In this document: positions 46,917-59,182 of the stretch, in pieces
Numbering within the stretch: the first letter of the stretch is position 1
Layout: each line of letters opens with the position of its first letter
Assembly (NCBI GenBank): GCA_024138025.1
Contig: JAMXBD010000366.1
Location: forward strand, 682,001-746,000
From: Combretum micranthum
Lineage: Eukaryota > Streptophyta > Magnoliopsida > Myrtales > Combretaceae
Direction of reading: 5' to 3'
DNA: 64,000 nt
The notes under the pieces: generated by a model
The model's input: only the letters and a program-made list of their open reading frames with translations
What the model was told of the DNA's origin: nothing
The model's database searches: none
Program-made: the position numbers and the translations under genes

Positions 46917-47217
46917 AATTATAGTCTAGTGGTTAACTATATAACTATGTATTCATGAGGTTATGGGATTAAATTTCATTGATATAGTTTTAATTTTTTA
47001 ACATGGATTTATTACTCTAATTTTCTAATAGAATTAAATTCATTTATCTTAAAATTATATTTAACTAACTAATAAGTATTTTTTATTTCTTGTATACGTT
47101 AAATAATAATTATATTATCCACGTCGCAAATATTTTACTTTATCACATATGGTATCACTAAATAACACTTATTATATAACTTGAAGTTTCATGTATTAAC
47201 TATATAACTTTAATTAA
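46917..47217 (+). repeat. SINE-like repeat, copy 2 (more complete 5' end)
   Basis: A-box TAGTCTAGTGG is at 46922-46932 and a B-box-like GGGATTAAATTTC at 46965-46977. The rest matches 1-291. It supplies the 5' end cut off by the window edge in copy 1. Confidence 0.6.
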
Positions 47218-47271
47218 TATAATGAAACTTATTAATATAAACATCTACTTTTGCTTTTGTTAAACACTTGC

Positions 47272-48135
47272 CTATTACGAGCGTAGTTTTACTTGTACGG
47301 TCTCACAAATTTATAGTTTTATAATTCCTGTTAACTATATTAGATTTAGTGTTTTTTTATATAAATGTTGATAAAATTTAATTTATAGCTTTGACAAAAT
47401 TTGTCGATTCTATTTGTTAAAGTCAAATAAATTAAAAATTAAAGAAATAGAAAAAGAACAATAGACCTGTTTAATTCTTTGAATCTTCATTGAAGTCCCA
47501 ACTTTAATTGTAAGGCAGAAAATCTATTTACTTCAATTTATATTATCAAGATTCAAGATGAGTGGAAGCTGGAAGGTAGTTATTATTTCCTTCATTAATT
47601 CAAAACTTTTTTTTTTCCAAAAAACAAGAAAAAGAAAAAAAAAACTCAATTTCAACGGTGTTTTAATTTCTTTTATGCATATTACATTATGGATAAGACT
47701 TTATTATGGGAAAAGAATTTAATTTCGTCATTTTTTTTATTTCCTTGTTAATGCTGTACAATACGAGTATAACATAGTAAACATTAGAAAAACATGACGA
47801 TCCAATTCCATGAACATATTAGATGCAAAAACTTAATGTTAGAATAATATCACATTTCACAAAAATATCGTATAGTTTTTATAGATGAATTTTTGTTTAC
47901 TCAAAATTGATGCTTCGGTTGTGTCTCAACCAACCACAGTATAACACTTAAGGAAATTAAAAAAAGTAACTCAAATATTGAGCATCATAGATAGAAATAC
48001 ATCTTATACATAAAACATATATATATTCATAATGGAACTTCTAGTTCCAACTAAAGTGTTCAAGTAATTGTTCAAAAGCCAATAACAATTTATAAAATAC
48101 AATTTTGAAATATAGATATGCCTAGACTTACCTGT
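47272..48135. repeat. Segmental duplication: shared flank plus B3 downstream region
   Basis: 47272-47570 matches 5457-5760, and 47520-48135 matches 20055-20640. One segment thus links the flanks of the hAT site and of B3 copy C. The match stops at CCTAGACTTACCTG, just before a B3 coding end would be expected on the minus strand. Confidence 0.75.
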
Positions 48136-48367
48136 GATCCTTTTCCTAAGTACAGTCAACACTAAGCAAGTGCACCTATCAAAGATGGTATAGGGATGGA
48201 GTATAAGGTCGTCTCCTACATAGATCTTTTAAGTACTAGTAATTACCCTTTTCATTATTATATAGCCGACAAATTTGAGTGGTTGTTACCAGTACATTAT
48301 TAATTATACTACTAATCTATTACAAATTACTAGTCAACTTACTAACACAAATCTCTTAAAATAAACC
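48136..48367. other. Repeat fragment replacing a B3 3' end
   Basis: It starts TGTGATCCTTTTCCTAAG and contains AAGCAAGTGCACCTATC, a phrase I associate with plant LTR elements. No partner is present in the window. It sits exactly where homology to the B3 locus breaks off. Confidence 0.35.
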
Positions 48368-51300
48368 TATAATCCCCTTGATTTTACATAACCCGGTTAT
48401 AATAAATATATAAAAAAAAATGTAGAATCATAAAAGAACTGTAACAAAATATTAGTAATCACTCCAAATTTTTCGCGATTTAAATTTTTAAGTATGAACA
48501 AATTAGAATAAAGAATCTTTATCACTAAGACTATAAAAGTTCATAATAAAGAATAAAGAAAACTATTTAATATTTACGAACTTAAGTTTTAATGCAAAAT
48601 ATATATATATATATATATATTAAAACATTCAAGTTAAAAAATTCTGAGTCTATAAAAATTAAAAGTCTGATATAATCCAGTAATTTATAATTAGTAAAAG
48701 GTACTAAGTAACAAATATAAAATTAAAATTAAATTTCTAATCTAATAAAAAGTCTAGAATAAATTTATAAATAGAAATGATTTCATATGTAATTTCAAAT
48801 CTTAAAAATTTATAATAAAGTCAAATTAAGGGCAATATAATTATTAATTTATCAAAATACCACGAAACAAAACTTTTTAACAAATAAAATATAATTTATG
48901 ATAGCAGGTATAAAAACTGAAAAGTGAAAGTATTAAACTAAAGATTCTATGTATACGGTCGTATTCAAATATTTAATATCGTTAATATGTAAATTATTTT
49001 TATCCAAAAATTATCAAATCAGTATTTATCATACGTGTCATTTAGATCCACAAAATTAATTTTTTCACCAATTTATATTTTCCCGTACTCCTTACATATT
49101 TTGGTTATAAATTTATCATCTTCTTTTTATTTTCATATTTCTATATATCCAAACTCACTTGTATTTTTTTTCCTTATTTTGCTTTGTTACGTATTTACGT
49201 ATGAATTCACTTACAAATGTGAACTCCTCCTCTGGACGCGGTTAAGATTTAAGAAAAAGCGAAAATTCAAACACATATATAGATACCTTTAATAGAAATT
49301 CTATGTATGCCATAGTATTCATAATATTTAATAAGGAGAATATGGAAATTTTCATCTAAAAATATTACTGAATCAGTATTTAACATACGTATTACTTAAA
49401 CCCGTAAAATTAAATTTTTTCATAAATTTATATTTTTCTCACTCCTTACATATTTATTAGTTATAAATTTATCATCTTCTTTTTATTTTTATATTTTTAT
49501 ACATCCTAATTAACTTACATTTTTTTTTCCTTTGTTTTGGTCCTGTATTACGTGATTTGCTTTCGCATTTGGAATTCTCCCTGGACGCGGACAAATTCAA
49601 AAGAAAAAGCGAAAATTCAAACACATATATACAAATCTTTAATAGAAATTCTGTGTATACTATAGTGTTTAGAATATTTAATAACGTGAATATGAAATTT
49701 CTCATCTAAAAATATTACTAAATCAGTATTTAATATACGTATCACTTAAACCCACAAAATTGATTTTTTTCACAAATTTATGTTTTATTCCCTCCTTATA
49801 CGGTTATAAATTCATTACTTTATCTTTATTTTTTTATATATATCCTAAACCTAAAATAATTATCAACTAACTAATATATATAATATAATATATACAATTG
49901 CAACTTGCAGGCGACATTTACGTTGCTTTGGAGGGCTGTGATCTTCTTAATTGTTGTGAGCCGAAAATCCTCCAATTATACGATGCTAAAGTCAATACCA
50001 ATCTAACCTAAACCAATACAAACCGCCCAAATCACCTCCATATTAATGATAAACAAACAATGAAAGGAATGAACACAAACAGGAGCAATTCGTTCCAAAT
50101 CTAAGCAATAAACATGGCCGAAGAATTGCATTCGTTATATATATATATATACCCTGACGAATTTAAATGGAAAGGCAAACAAACTTCAAACTCTCTCAAA
50201 CTTTTCAGAATCAAAACACACCTTATTAGGAATAGAATCAACCTAAAAACCGAACCCAACTCCTGCCACTATTAAAGCACACTCAAAAGCTCGGTTTCAA
50301 ATTCTTCAAGGTAAGTTAAGTTACTTTAATTTGTTATTTGTTAAAAAATTTGGTTTAAACTAACTCCTAATGATCTTAGGATCATAAAACAATCCAAAGC
50401 AAGCTTCAAATCTTGTCCAAATAGCTCAAAGAAGGTAAGAACTCTTAAACTTGAGTTATATTTATTTAATCCGAAATTTATAATTTAAGAATGAGTTTTG
50501 ATGATTTGAGTTGATATAGTGTAAAAATATCATGTATAAATGTTTATATGATTTAGGATGAATTTGGACGTGTAAAATGATGCAAAATAGGACTTGAAAC
50601 CAAGGTTGAAGATGATAAATAGTCCCTATACTGTTCACGTGAATAGTAACCAATATGTGCAGAATTTTTTTTAAAAAAAAGAAGAGATTAATTAAATTAG
50701 TTTTATTAATTCTGATAGGTTGGTTAATTATTAAAAATATATATTTATTTTATTCTGAATTGAAATTTTTTTTTATAATTTTGGAATTATTTTTATTAAT
50801 ATATAGTTATTTAAGTATATGTATAAGTAAATACTTAAGCATTATTAAAAATATAGGAAAATATAATTTTATTAATCTTGGTTAGATAAATTAATTAATA
50901 TTATCGTATTTATTAATTCTGGAATATTACTAATTTTTTTTAATTAATTTTGATATTAGTTTTATTAGTATAAGCTAAACAAGATATAGAAAATAAGTAT
51001 ATGTTTTAGTAATGTAAAAAGTGTTAAAAATTAATATTTTATTTATTACTAATTTTTATTATAAAGTTAATAATTAAATTTTATATAAAAAAAGGAAAAA
51101 AAAATTGAATAACCCAAAAGTAGGGGGACGTAAATGACGTCCCCTGGATTAAGTCCGGCGAGGATTATATACGTATATACATATAATATATAATAATAAT
51201 AATATAATAATAAAATAACAAAAAAATAATAATAATAAATAAATAAAACTGGGACATAACGTCCCTGTACCTTTGAAAATAATAATAATAATAATAATAA

Positions 51301-53473
51301 TTGAATAATTAATTTAATTAATCTAAATAAAATGATTATGATAATAAATATTCCGTAATTTATGTTTTAGCTAAAAATAATAGAAATATAACTTAAACTA
51401 CTTATGTTTTTAACGAAATGATATATAAAAATAAGTAAATAAATAAATGAATAAATATTTTGATATTAATTTTATTATTAAATTTTATTTTCTTAAGCAA
51501 TATTATTGCTTATATTACGAATATTATTGATCTATTACTAATATCACTAATGTTGTTAGTAGTAATATTAAAATCATTATTAAGCCTATTGATATTACCG
51601 ATATTAGTATTATTGATTTTGTTACTAAAACTATTAAATCTTTTTTTTTAAATTATTTTTACTATTAGTAGTAATATTTAATATAATCACCATTATCTTT
51701 GATACTAGTATTACTACTATTTTTATTAATATCATTGATATTAAATTTAATATATTGCGTAAATAGAGAATGAAATTTTGGTAAATAATAAAAATCTGTT
51801 TTATATAAAGAAAATATACAACAATAGAAAATTTTAAAAGCTTAATTCACAAGCAATGTAATCTCTAAAAATTACAAGATAAGTATTTAATAAATAAGAA
51901 TCTTCTATATAAGGCAATACAACTTAAAGAAAAGTAAACCCCTTAAATAAAAATATAGATAACAATTAAAGATCAGGAGAAGCAAAATGAAAATAAATAA
52001 CAAATAATTATTTCTTACTATAAAGATTAGAACCTTAAAAAGTCCTTAAAAATAATAGAAACTTTATCAAATATAGAATATTTAGATATTCATAGGAATT
52101 CGATTAAATTAATAGATACCATAATAATTAAGTTTAATTTAAAATTAGGTGATTAAAGTTAGCACCCTTAATTTTAGGAAGACTTCTCTTACAGGAATAA
52201 TCGATAATAATAAATATATGTTATTTCATTCCATAGGAATATAAATCGGTTCTCGGACTACCAGTAGCTTATTACAGTGATATAGCGAGGACCACAGGTG
52301 AGGGACTTTGACCTTATCATATTGTTTGTGCTTGTAGTTAGTTGCATTAATAATAAATATCAAACTGAATTACATGTAGGTTTGGGTAAATTGCATGCTG
52401 CTTGGTGTATGTATGATTGCCAAAACATCTTATTATAATTAACAATTTCTTTATATGATGACAATTGTATGGAGCATGTTGATGTTTGTCTGTAATTGTA
52501 TTATCGTCCTGAACCTGACTAAAAATTATTTGTACCATAAAATGAAATGGGCATGCATCGCATATATTGCATATTCGCATCTCTAAAAGCGTAGTAGTCT
52601 ATTACGTGTTAGCCATCCGGGACTTTGATAATGCTTGGTTGACCTAGGCTAAAGGCTATTAGATCAACGCAAGGTTACCTTTGATTCTATTGGTACCATA
52701 AGAACTAAGTAGTAAATGAAGGACGCCGCTTATGGTATTGTTTGGATGACTAATGCTTAGGGAGTTGCTTAAGGTATGTACAGAGGATGGTTTGTGAAGC
52801 TATCATAAGTAAAAGTGATAACCCCAATACGAGAAATCGTAGATTCCCCTGTATGCTTGGCTTCTTCTGGATAGACTATGTACTACTAGTTCTGTCAACC
52901 CTGATGAGAGGGGTAAATCTCCATCCTGCTTTGGACTCCGGATTCTCTAGGCTTGTATTTGTTCATATACTTGATTGTGGCATTACATATGTTTGCTAAG
53001 TAAACTTGATTTCCATTGTTTGATATGTGGTCTGGTCAGATCATCTCACTGAGCATGTGGTTTTGCTCACCCTCCAACAGTCTTTGTGCAGGTATAATGT
53101 TAGCTGGGATTGGGTTAAGCATGAGTGAAGAGTGCTATCTCAAAAGACCTTGCTGAAGATAGTTTCATAGATTATATTGGTCTCAAAGAACAAATTAGAT
53201 TAATGGTATAATTGATTACAATCTTGTATTTTATAGGTTTGATCTCAATTTCATTATTTGGTAGGGATACCGATTCTCTGCGATTCTAGTAAACTAAAGA
53301 AAATCGGAATCCTTAGTATTTATATAATATAGTAGTTAGACTACATTACATGTAACAATTATAAAATAGAGTCTTGTAATATCTGACTTGCAAGACGGTT
53401 CTCATATTATGGGTGCACACGTGGTATGATGACTACAGGATGATACTACTAGGCCCTGTTTTGGGGCGTGACA
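48368..53473 (+). repeat. 5' LTR of the gag-only element
   Basis: It starts TATAATCCCC (TG changed to TA; the 3' copy has TGTAATCCCC) and ends GGGGCGTGACA. TATA-like runs near 50137-50153 precede a GC-richer leader. (AAT)n and similar trinucleotide runs lie at about 51190-51300. Short open frames inside it are repeated in the 3' LTR and look like chance frames. Confidence 0.88.
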
Positions 53474-53476
53474 GAG

Positions 53477-53490
53477 TTTGGTATCAGAGC
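53477..53490 (+). promoter_or_regulatory. Primer-binding site, initiator tRNA-Met type
   Basis: TTTGGTATCAGAGC begins three bases after the LTR end. TGGTATCAGAGC is the canonical plant site for tRNA-iMet priming of minus-strand synthesis. Confidence 0.9.
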
Positions 53491-53587
53491 TTTAGGTAGT
53501 CAGAGATAGGAGTAACCTACCAAATGTGAGATTGGGTAGAACCTGGGTAGATAAATTAAGTTTACAAACTAAAAGATGTAGACATTT

Positions 53588-56500
53588 TGAAATACCCCAA
53601 CTCTTCACCTAAAATAGAAATTAGGTTTAGATAGATTTAAATGACTAAAATGAATTATAGGATTTAATTAGACAAGTTGATATAATTTAATTAGCTATTA
53701 ATTGAGATTTGAGTTTCAAATTCCCTAAAATGTCATCAAAGTGTTTAGAGAATTCCTAAATCCTTGATTTTAGCCTAACACTAATTCCTAAATCTTAGTA
53801 AAATTTGAGTTCATTTGCTTATCTTAAATTATCAGTTCTTAAACCCGAACTCAAATTAAATATCTTTTATCTAAAATAAATTCTCAAATTAAGTTCTTAT
53901 TGCAAGTTCTTGATTTCTAACATATTGGTTCCGAAACAAACTTTTAAATACTCTTGAAACTATAGGTATTTGATCTGATATTCTAAACCTATACCTATAA
54001 TCCTTTATTTTAATTTTAATCCCTATCCTTTTCTTTTTAACCTCTATCCTCTGCCTCTCTCTTCCCTCACTTTTTCCTTTCTTTCCTCTATTTTCTCAAC
54101 CGAAGCTTTCATTTTCCTTTCCCTTTCTTCTTCATTTTTCTTTCTTTCTCTTCAAATTCTTCAACAAATCTCAAGATCAAAGCCAACTAGAGGATGAATC
54201 AAGACTAGGAGATGAATTAGATAGAGAAAACCGAGCTAGAGGATGAGCTTCAACTTCTTTTCTTCTCTAAAGCTAAGTGTACTTTGTAAATTGTTATTTT
54301 CTTTATGAATTAGAGCTTAAATGTTGTATTAATGTTATACATGAGTTGAGAAGTGTTGTTTAAGTTTGTATTTTTTAGTTTAATGTTTGATGGAGTTGGT
54401 TTATTGAAGAAGAAGATGAATAGTGAAATTGGGGTTTGAAGTTGTTTGTGATGATTATAGTAATGTTTGATGGATTGAAGTGAGAGTTTGTGTTTATTAG
54501 ATAGTAAGATCAAATCACAAGTTTTAAGAAGTTTGAAATGAATTTGGAGGAGTTTGAAACAATTGGAACAAATGGTTTTTGCAAAATGAAAACAGGGGAA
54601 AATTTGACAGCAGCGTAATGCATGTACGCCGGCATTCAACGCTGCCGGTGTTGAATCCTACGCTGCCGGTGTACGTTGGAAATTTGCTGGTGTTGAAGAT
54701 GCACTAGGGGACCAGAATCGTCGACCCTTAACGCTGGCAAATTTTCAATTTACGCCGCCGGCGTTGAACACCGGCGTTCGTTTTGCAACTTTTCCTAATT
54801 TCACAGTCCTTTCGTATTTTAGCCATAACTTTTTCATCCGACTCCGATTGAGGTGATTCAAGTTGCATTGGAAAGATAAGAAAGAGATATACTTTTACGT
54901 TTGAGTTTTTACAAATTCGAAACGTATTAGTGCTTAAATTTTGAATCTTTCCAGCTGTTGTGTTTTCCTAAACAAAATAAAAACTTGTTTTGATTTCTAA
55001 ATGTTATTGTTAAGTGTAAATGGATCTTTTTGACCCAAAATGAGATAGAAATGATATTGATGTGTAATGATGATTTAGTGATATAATTAAACATGACTTA
55101 GATAGATTTATAGATTTAATGAATAATTGAGTTAAATATGCGAGTTTTACATAAAATGAATCTAGTCACTTAATCTAAGTTCAACTTGACTAAATGAACT
55201 TGAATGAGTTAAAATAAATTAGCTTGAGTTAGTTTAATTACTTTGGCTTAGTAATTAGATTAAATGATTAATTCTAATGAGTTTGACTTAATGAACTCAA
55301 TTGAACTAAAATGAACTAGATTTCTTAAGCTTAATCCACTCGGCTTAGCTTTTGAATTAAATGGCTAAGATTAATCAATTTGACTTGGTAAATGACTTAA
55401 ATGACTATTCTAAATCAATTTGACTAAGGTTAGCTAAAATAGGTTAGTAAAAATAATAGAGTTAAATGAATGTGTTAGGGTGATCTTTGAATAACATGAG
55501 GAGTATGTTGTTTTGTATCTATATATATATATATATATATTGTTATGGGAGTAACTTGTTGTTATATGTATATAATATATATATTTATGTTGTTTTGTAT
55601 ATATATATTGATATATGAATAATAGGTTGTGATATGGTTTATATTTAATATGAATGAGTGCTAGGTTAAGTTCTTATGTGCGTTCAATTTCTTGAAACAG
55701 ATGTTTGGTTTTGTTTTGGTTCTGATTCTTTTGGATTGGCTTTGATCAACCTTCTAAGGCTCTGTTTGGGGATTTTATTTAAAGGTACGCAGTAACTTGC
55801 GTGTTGAATGTTAGGATAGGCATCCTAAACTGCTTAAGACTTAAACTCGGCTTAATAATTGATGAGTGTTGGTTGTGTTATTCGTCATTGAATCCGGTCC
55901 GAGGAGTGACAACTTGTCATGATGCAATGACAATGTTAGAATAAATGCTTAGGCCAGTTATCATGATGCAATGAATGGCTCGGCGGGTTGTCATGATGCA
56001 ATGACAATATTATAATAGGCGCTTAGGTCAATAGTCGTGATGCAATGACTAGGCTCGGGGGGTAATCGATAAGAATGTGGTAACTGCGTAATGTTTACTT
56101 ATTCTTGAGAGGAAGTAATATGATTTAATTCAATGTTTATGGGAGCATGTGAATGAATTAATTATGGATTAAGTTAAGTGAAGTTAAGTAGCGACTATGA
56201 GTCCTGGATGAGATTACTGTTCCTTTTTCAGTGTAACGTTATCTAGGAGATATAAGTATTCGGGCTGCTTATATCAACCCCCTGAGCGTCGTGAGCGTTA
56301 CTCAGGATCCCCAGATTCCCATTGGCTTGTTCGCGAGTGTGAGTGCTCCATTGTTGATTTGTTTATTTTAATGAAAAGATAATAACTTGTGGATTGATGC
56401 ATTACATTAGTTAAGCTCGTGTGTCACTTCGTATGTGATTGTATTGCTGTGTACTGGGCTTCGGCTCATTCTTGTTGTTGTTATTCTTTTTACAGGTTTT

Positions 56501-57014
56501 GTTGTTGATAAAGATGATGTTGATGATGATGAGTTCTTGTTGATGTTGGTGATGCTTGACTCGGGTTTTGGGCATTGCGATGATTCGGAGAGAATTTGTG
56601 GATGAGTGAAGTGAGTAGGATCGTGGATATAGTTAGTTATTGTATTCCTTTTGTTTTGTATTAAGTGAGAGCTGGATTTATGATTTAAACTTGTTATATT
56701 CTTTAAAGGGCATAGTAGAGCCCGTGTTGTAATTTAACTTTTGCAAAGCTTTGTTTAATCTAATAATTCTCCACTTGAGAAGAGTGGAAGTTTTGAAATG
56801 TCTTTATTTCTAAATTGTTTTTAAAATTTATTTCCGCTGCTAAATCCAGTTGTTGCCAGAATCTAACTAAACGATTTCATAATCTAAAATTGAATAGCAA
56901 TGTTCAACATAAACACCTTCTTTTAAGACAATCTTACGTATAATTCGTAAGAGTTATACGTGGTTGGGGACTTGGTATGCTTAATTTGAGAATTGAGCAT
57001 GTCGGGTCTTTACA
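53588..57014 (+). mobile_element. Solo LTR (3.43 kb) inserted in the gag-only element
   Basis: Perfect 5-bp target duplications CATTT lie at 53583-53587 and 57015-57019. It starts TGAAATACCCC and ends GGGTCTTTACA. It is the longest member of the family also seen at 34015-36885 (solo), 30.8-31.7 kb, 17.56-18.0 kb and 7.11-7.85 kb. A degenerate array with ATGATGCAATGA words occurs at about 55917-56048. Loss of the internal region implies LTR-LTR recombination after insertion. Confidence 0.9.
54620..54785. repeat. GC-rich CGCCGGCGTTG-type island in the solo LTR
   Basis: Repeats of TACGCTGCCGGTGT, CGCCGGCATTCAACG and GCCGCCGGCGTTGAAC precede the CATAACTTTTTCATCCGA block. The island occupies the same relative place as 34985-35160. 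Confidence 0.7.
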
Positions 57015-57019
57015 CATTT

Positions 57020-57734
57020 AGACTATATATAGTTATATATTACAAGTATTATATGGGCACTTGTTGTCCATATAAATGTGATGTCTTATCTTCTGTTCTT
57101 ATGACCAAGGACAGTATAGTCTTATGATGGAACCCAAACCACAAGCTTCTAGGTCAGTTACATTTCTGATGACAAAACTACGTACCCCATCCTTTATTAG
57201 ATGAATTGGAATTAACAAAGAGATACAACAACTATAGATAGTATAACACAAAACATTAGTGGAAAATCAGTAATATCTTTGGTTGTATTATGTTAGGAAG
57301 GTGAATGAAAGAAGGAACTTTCTCCTATATTGAGATATTATCAGTTGATGTAAGAAAGATATTATATGATTCTGATACATTCATAAAGGTTCTAAGGAAA
57401 ATTGGAATTTGGTAAAGAAATAGTATCAGAAACATCAACCATTACTACCATGAATAAGGTCATAGTTCTGGTAACAAGACATAACCTAAATTGGATGTTT
57501 ATACCAAGAAAAAGAAGTTCTTATATATGAAATTATAAATGGTGCAATAGGAAGTTAACCCCAATGATTAACAAAAGATTGATGGAACAGTTAATACCAG
57601 TCTTGTTTATGCGAATTGGCATGCATAACCATGGTTGCTTACAAACTGAACCTTGGAAATAAATCAATGCTGATATAAATATTCACTTGGAGATTATTAT
57701 ATAACATTCATGAAGTAGAAAGATTTAAGTATAC
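57020..57734 (+). other. Internal region upstream of gag
   Basis: No recognised domain. The N-terminal half of a normal gag is expected here but I cannot read it in any frame, so gag may be truncated at its start or this is leader sequence. Confidence 0.4.
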
Positions 57735-58496
57735 TTGGATATATTAGTGGAGTTTTTGGAGATTTTAATAGAGAATTATATTATGATGAATATGGATATA
57801 AGCTCAAGGACAAGAGTTACTAAAGTAAGAAACGAACAAATGTCTGAAATCCAACAAGTTGAACAACCAAGAACTGAACAACAAGATGTTTCACATGAGA
57901 AGAACGTCATGAGCAACATGGAGACAAAGTACAACACCGAATTGATGGAATTGACCCAGGATGATAAGACTATTGATGAATATGAACAAAAGTTTAATCG
58001 ATTGTTTCAATTTGCACCAGACACTTATAAAGACAGTAGAGAGAAGAAAAAGCAATTTTTCATGGTTGGATTAGAACCATACCTTCAGAGGAGATTGGTT
58101 GAATTTGAACTTCCTGACTTCGATACCCTTGTTGAAAAAGCACGGATCTTGGAGTATGAAAGGAGAAATGAAGTAGGATGGCTTGAGAAAAGGAAACAAA
58201 CATCTACAAAGGAAATGTATGACCGTTCAGAAACAAGTACTGCATCCAAAAAAGTGAAAAGTTCTGAGCCACTTCAAAAGGATGAAATAAAGGTATTGAA
58301 GAAAAATAAACTTGTTTGCTGGAAGTGTAAAGGACCTCACTATCCAAGAAAATGCCCTCAACTACAACATAAGTGTTATTACTGTGGTAATATTTGGCAT
58401 ATAGCTAATAAATGTCCGGAAAGAACACGAAGAATATGTTTTATATGTAAGGAATCTAGACACATTTCCACACATTGTTCTCAGAAGACAAAGTGA
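57735..58496 (+). CDS. Retrotransposon gag protein (nucleocapsid with zinc knuckles)
   Basis: Gag forms the particle that packages the element's RNA. The frame of 253 codons is open. It shows the second half of the retrotransposon gag domain: MELTQDDKTIDEYEQKFNRL, FMVGLEPYLQRRL, LVEKARILEYERR (about residues 70-160). A Lys/Ser-rich linker follows, then three Cys-His knuckles. The first is C-x2-C-x3-H-x4-C (CWKCKGPHYPRKC), one residue shorter than usual. The next two fit C-x2-C-x4-H-x4-C (CYYCGNIWHIANKC, CFICKESRHISTHC). The ATG at 57735 is simply the first in frame; the domain start is missing, so the true start may lie upstream or the gene may be truncated. No pol follows. Confidence 0.8.
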   Translation: MDILVEFLEILIENYIMMNMDISSRTRVTKVRNEQMSEIQQVEQPRTEQQDVSHEKNVMSNMETKYNTELMELTQDDKTIDEYEQKFNRLFQFAPDTYKDSREKKKQFFMVGLEPYLQRRLVEFELPDFDTLVEKARILEYERRNEVGWLEKRKQTSTKEMYDRSETSTASKKVKSSEPLQKDEIKVLKKNKLVCWKCKGPHYPRKCPQLQHKCYYCGNIWHIANKCPERTRRICFICKESRHISTHCSQKTK

Positions 58497-59170
58497 CGCT
58501 ACAAATCGTTCCAATTTGAAGAGTTAGATGAAGCTATAGTGATGGAATTCTACTAAACATTGGGAATATAGTAAGGATTTCCCGATGAGAGATTTATACG
58601 ACTTACTGTAATATCTTAGTATCAAAGTTGTTTGTACTAAGAAAGGAACTACTAAATGATATGGAACGTTGATGAAAATGGAATTATAAACGATGATATA
58701 GAAGTGTAGTAGACATAACAATGAGAACCTAGAAGAATTTTAGTTTTTATTTTACTATGATGGCTGAAATAACATACAAATGAGAAACAAATAGAAGACC
58801 TGATATTGAGAATGAGTTGGGTTAGATTATCAATAGAAAGGCGATAATAAGCCTTATTGTATAGAATAATTTAAAACGACTTATTGCTCGTTCGCTATAA
58901 GTAAAGTTCTCAGGCTAATTATTTGATCATAGACTATATAGGTATTAAAGACATACCTCAACCATTTAAGTGAATATATGAATCAATAGGTTTTTCAAAT
59001 AATTATGCAGTTTTTATTCTCGATCTTTAAAAACGACATTTGACTAGTATTACAGAAATATAAAAGACTATAAGAGAGAAATAAATATCATAATAGAAGG
59101 AATTATAAGCACCAGATTCTTTAGAAATTTAAACAAACCTCTACAAGTTTCGAGGACGAAACTTTTCCTA
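58497..59170 (+). other. Non-coding internal tail
   Basis: No frame resembling protease, RT or integrase is visible. Near 59148 the phrase TTTCGAGGACGAAAC, followed by TTTTCC and a purine tract, matches the usual 3' end of full-length gypsy chromoviruses. The pol gene was probably deleted from such a parent. Confidence 0.55.
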
Positions 59171-59180
59171 AGGGGGGGAG
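59171..59180 (+). promoter_or_regulatory. Polypurine tract
   Basis: AGGGGGGGAG lies two bases before the 3' LTR start (TGTAATCC at 59183). It would prime plus-strand synthesis. Confidence 0.85.
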
Positions 59181-59182
59181 AG

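Noticed and set aside
49035..49292. Open frame conserved at 59847-60107
   Set aside because: The two frames sit at the same place in the paired LTRs, so identity comes from LTR duplication, not coding selection.
51460..51651. Hydrophobic Leu/Ile-rich frame in the LTR, repeated at 62295
   Set aside because: It arises from AT-rich trinucleotide sequence and is present only because the LTR is duplicated.
53588..57014. Reading this block as part of the gag-only element's own internal region
   Set aside because: Its own TG/CA ends and CATTT target duplications show it is a separate insertion.
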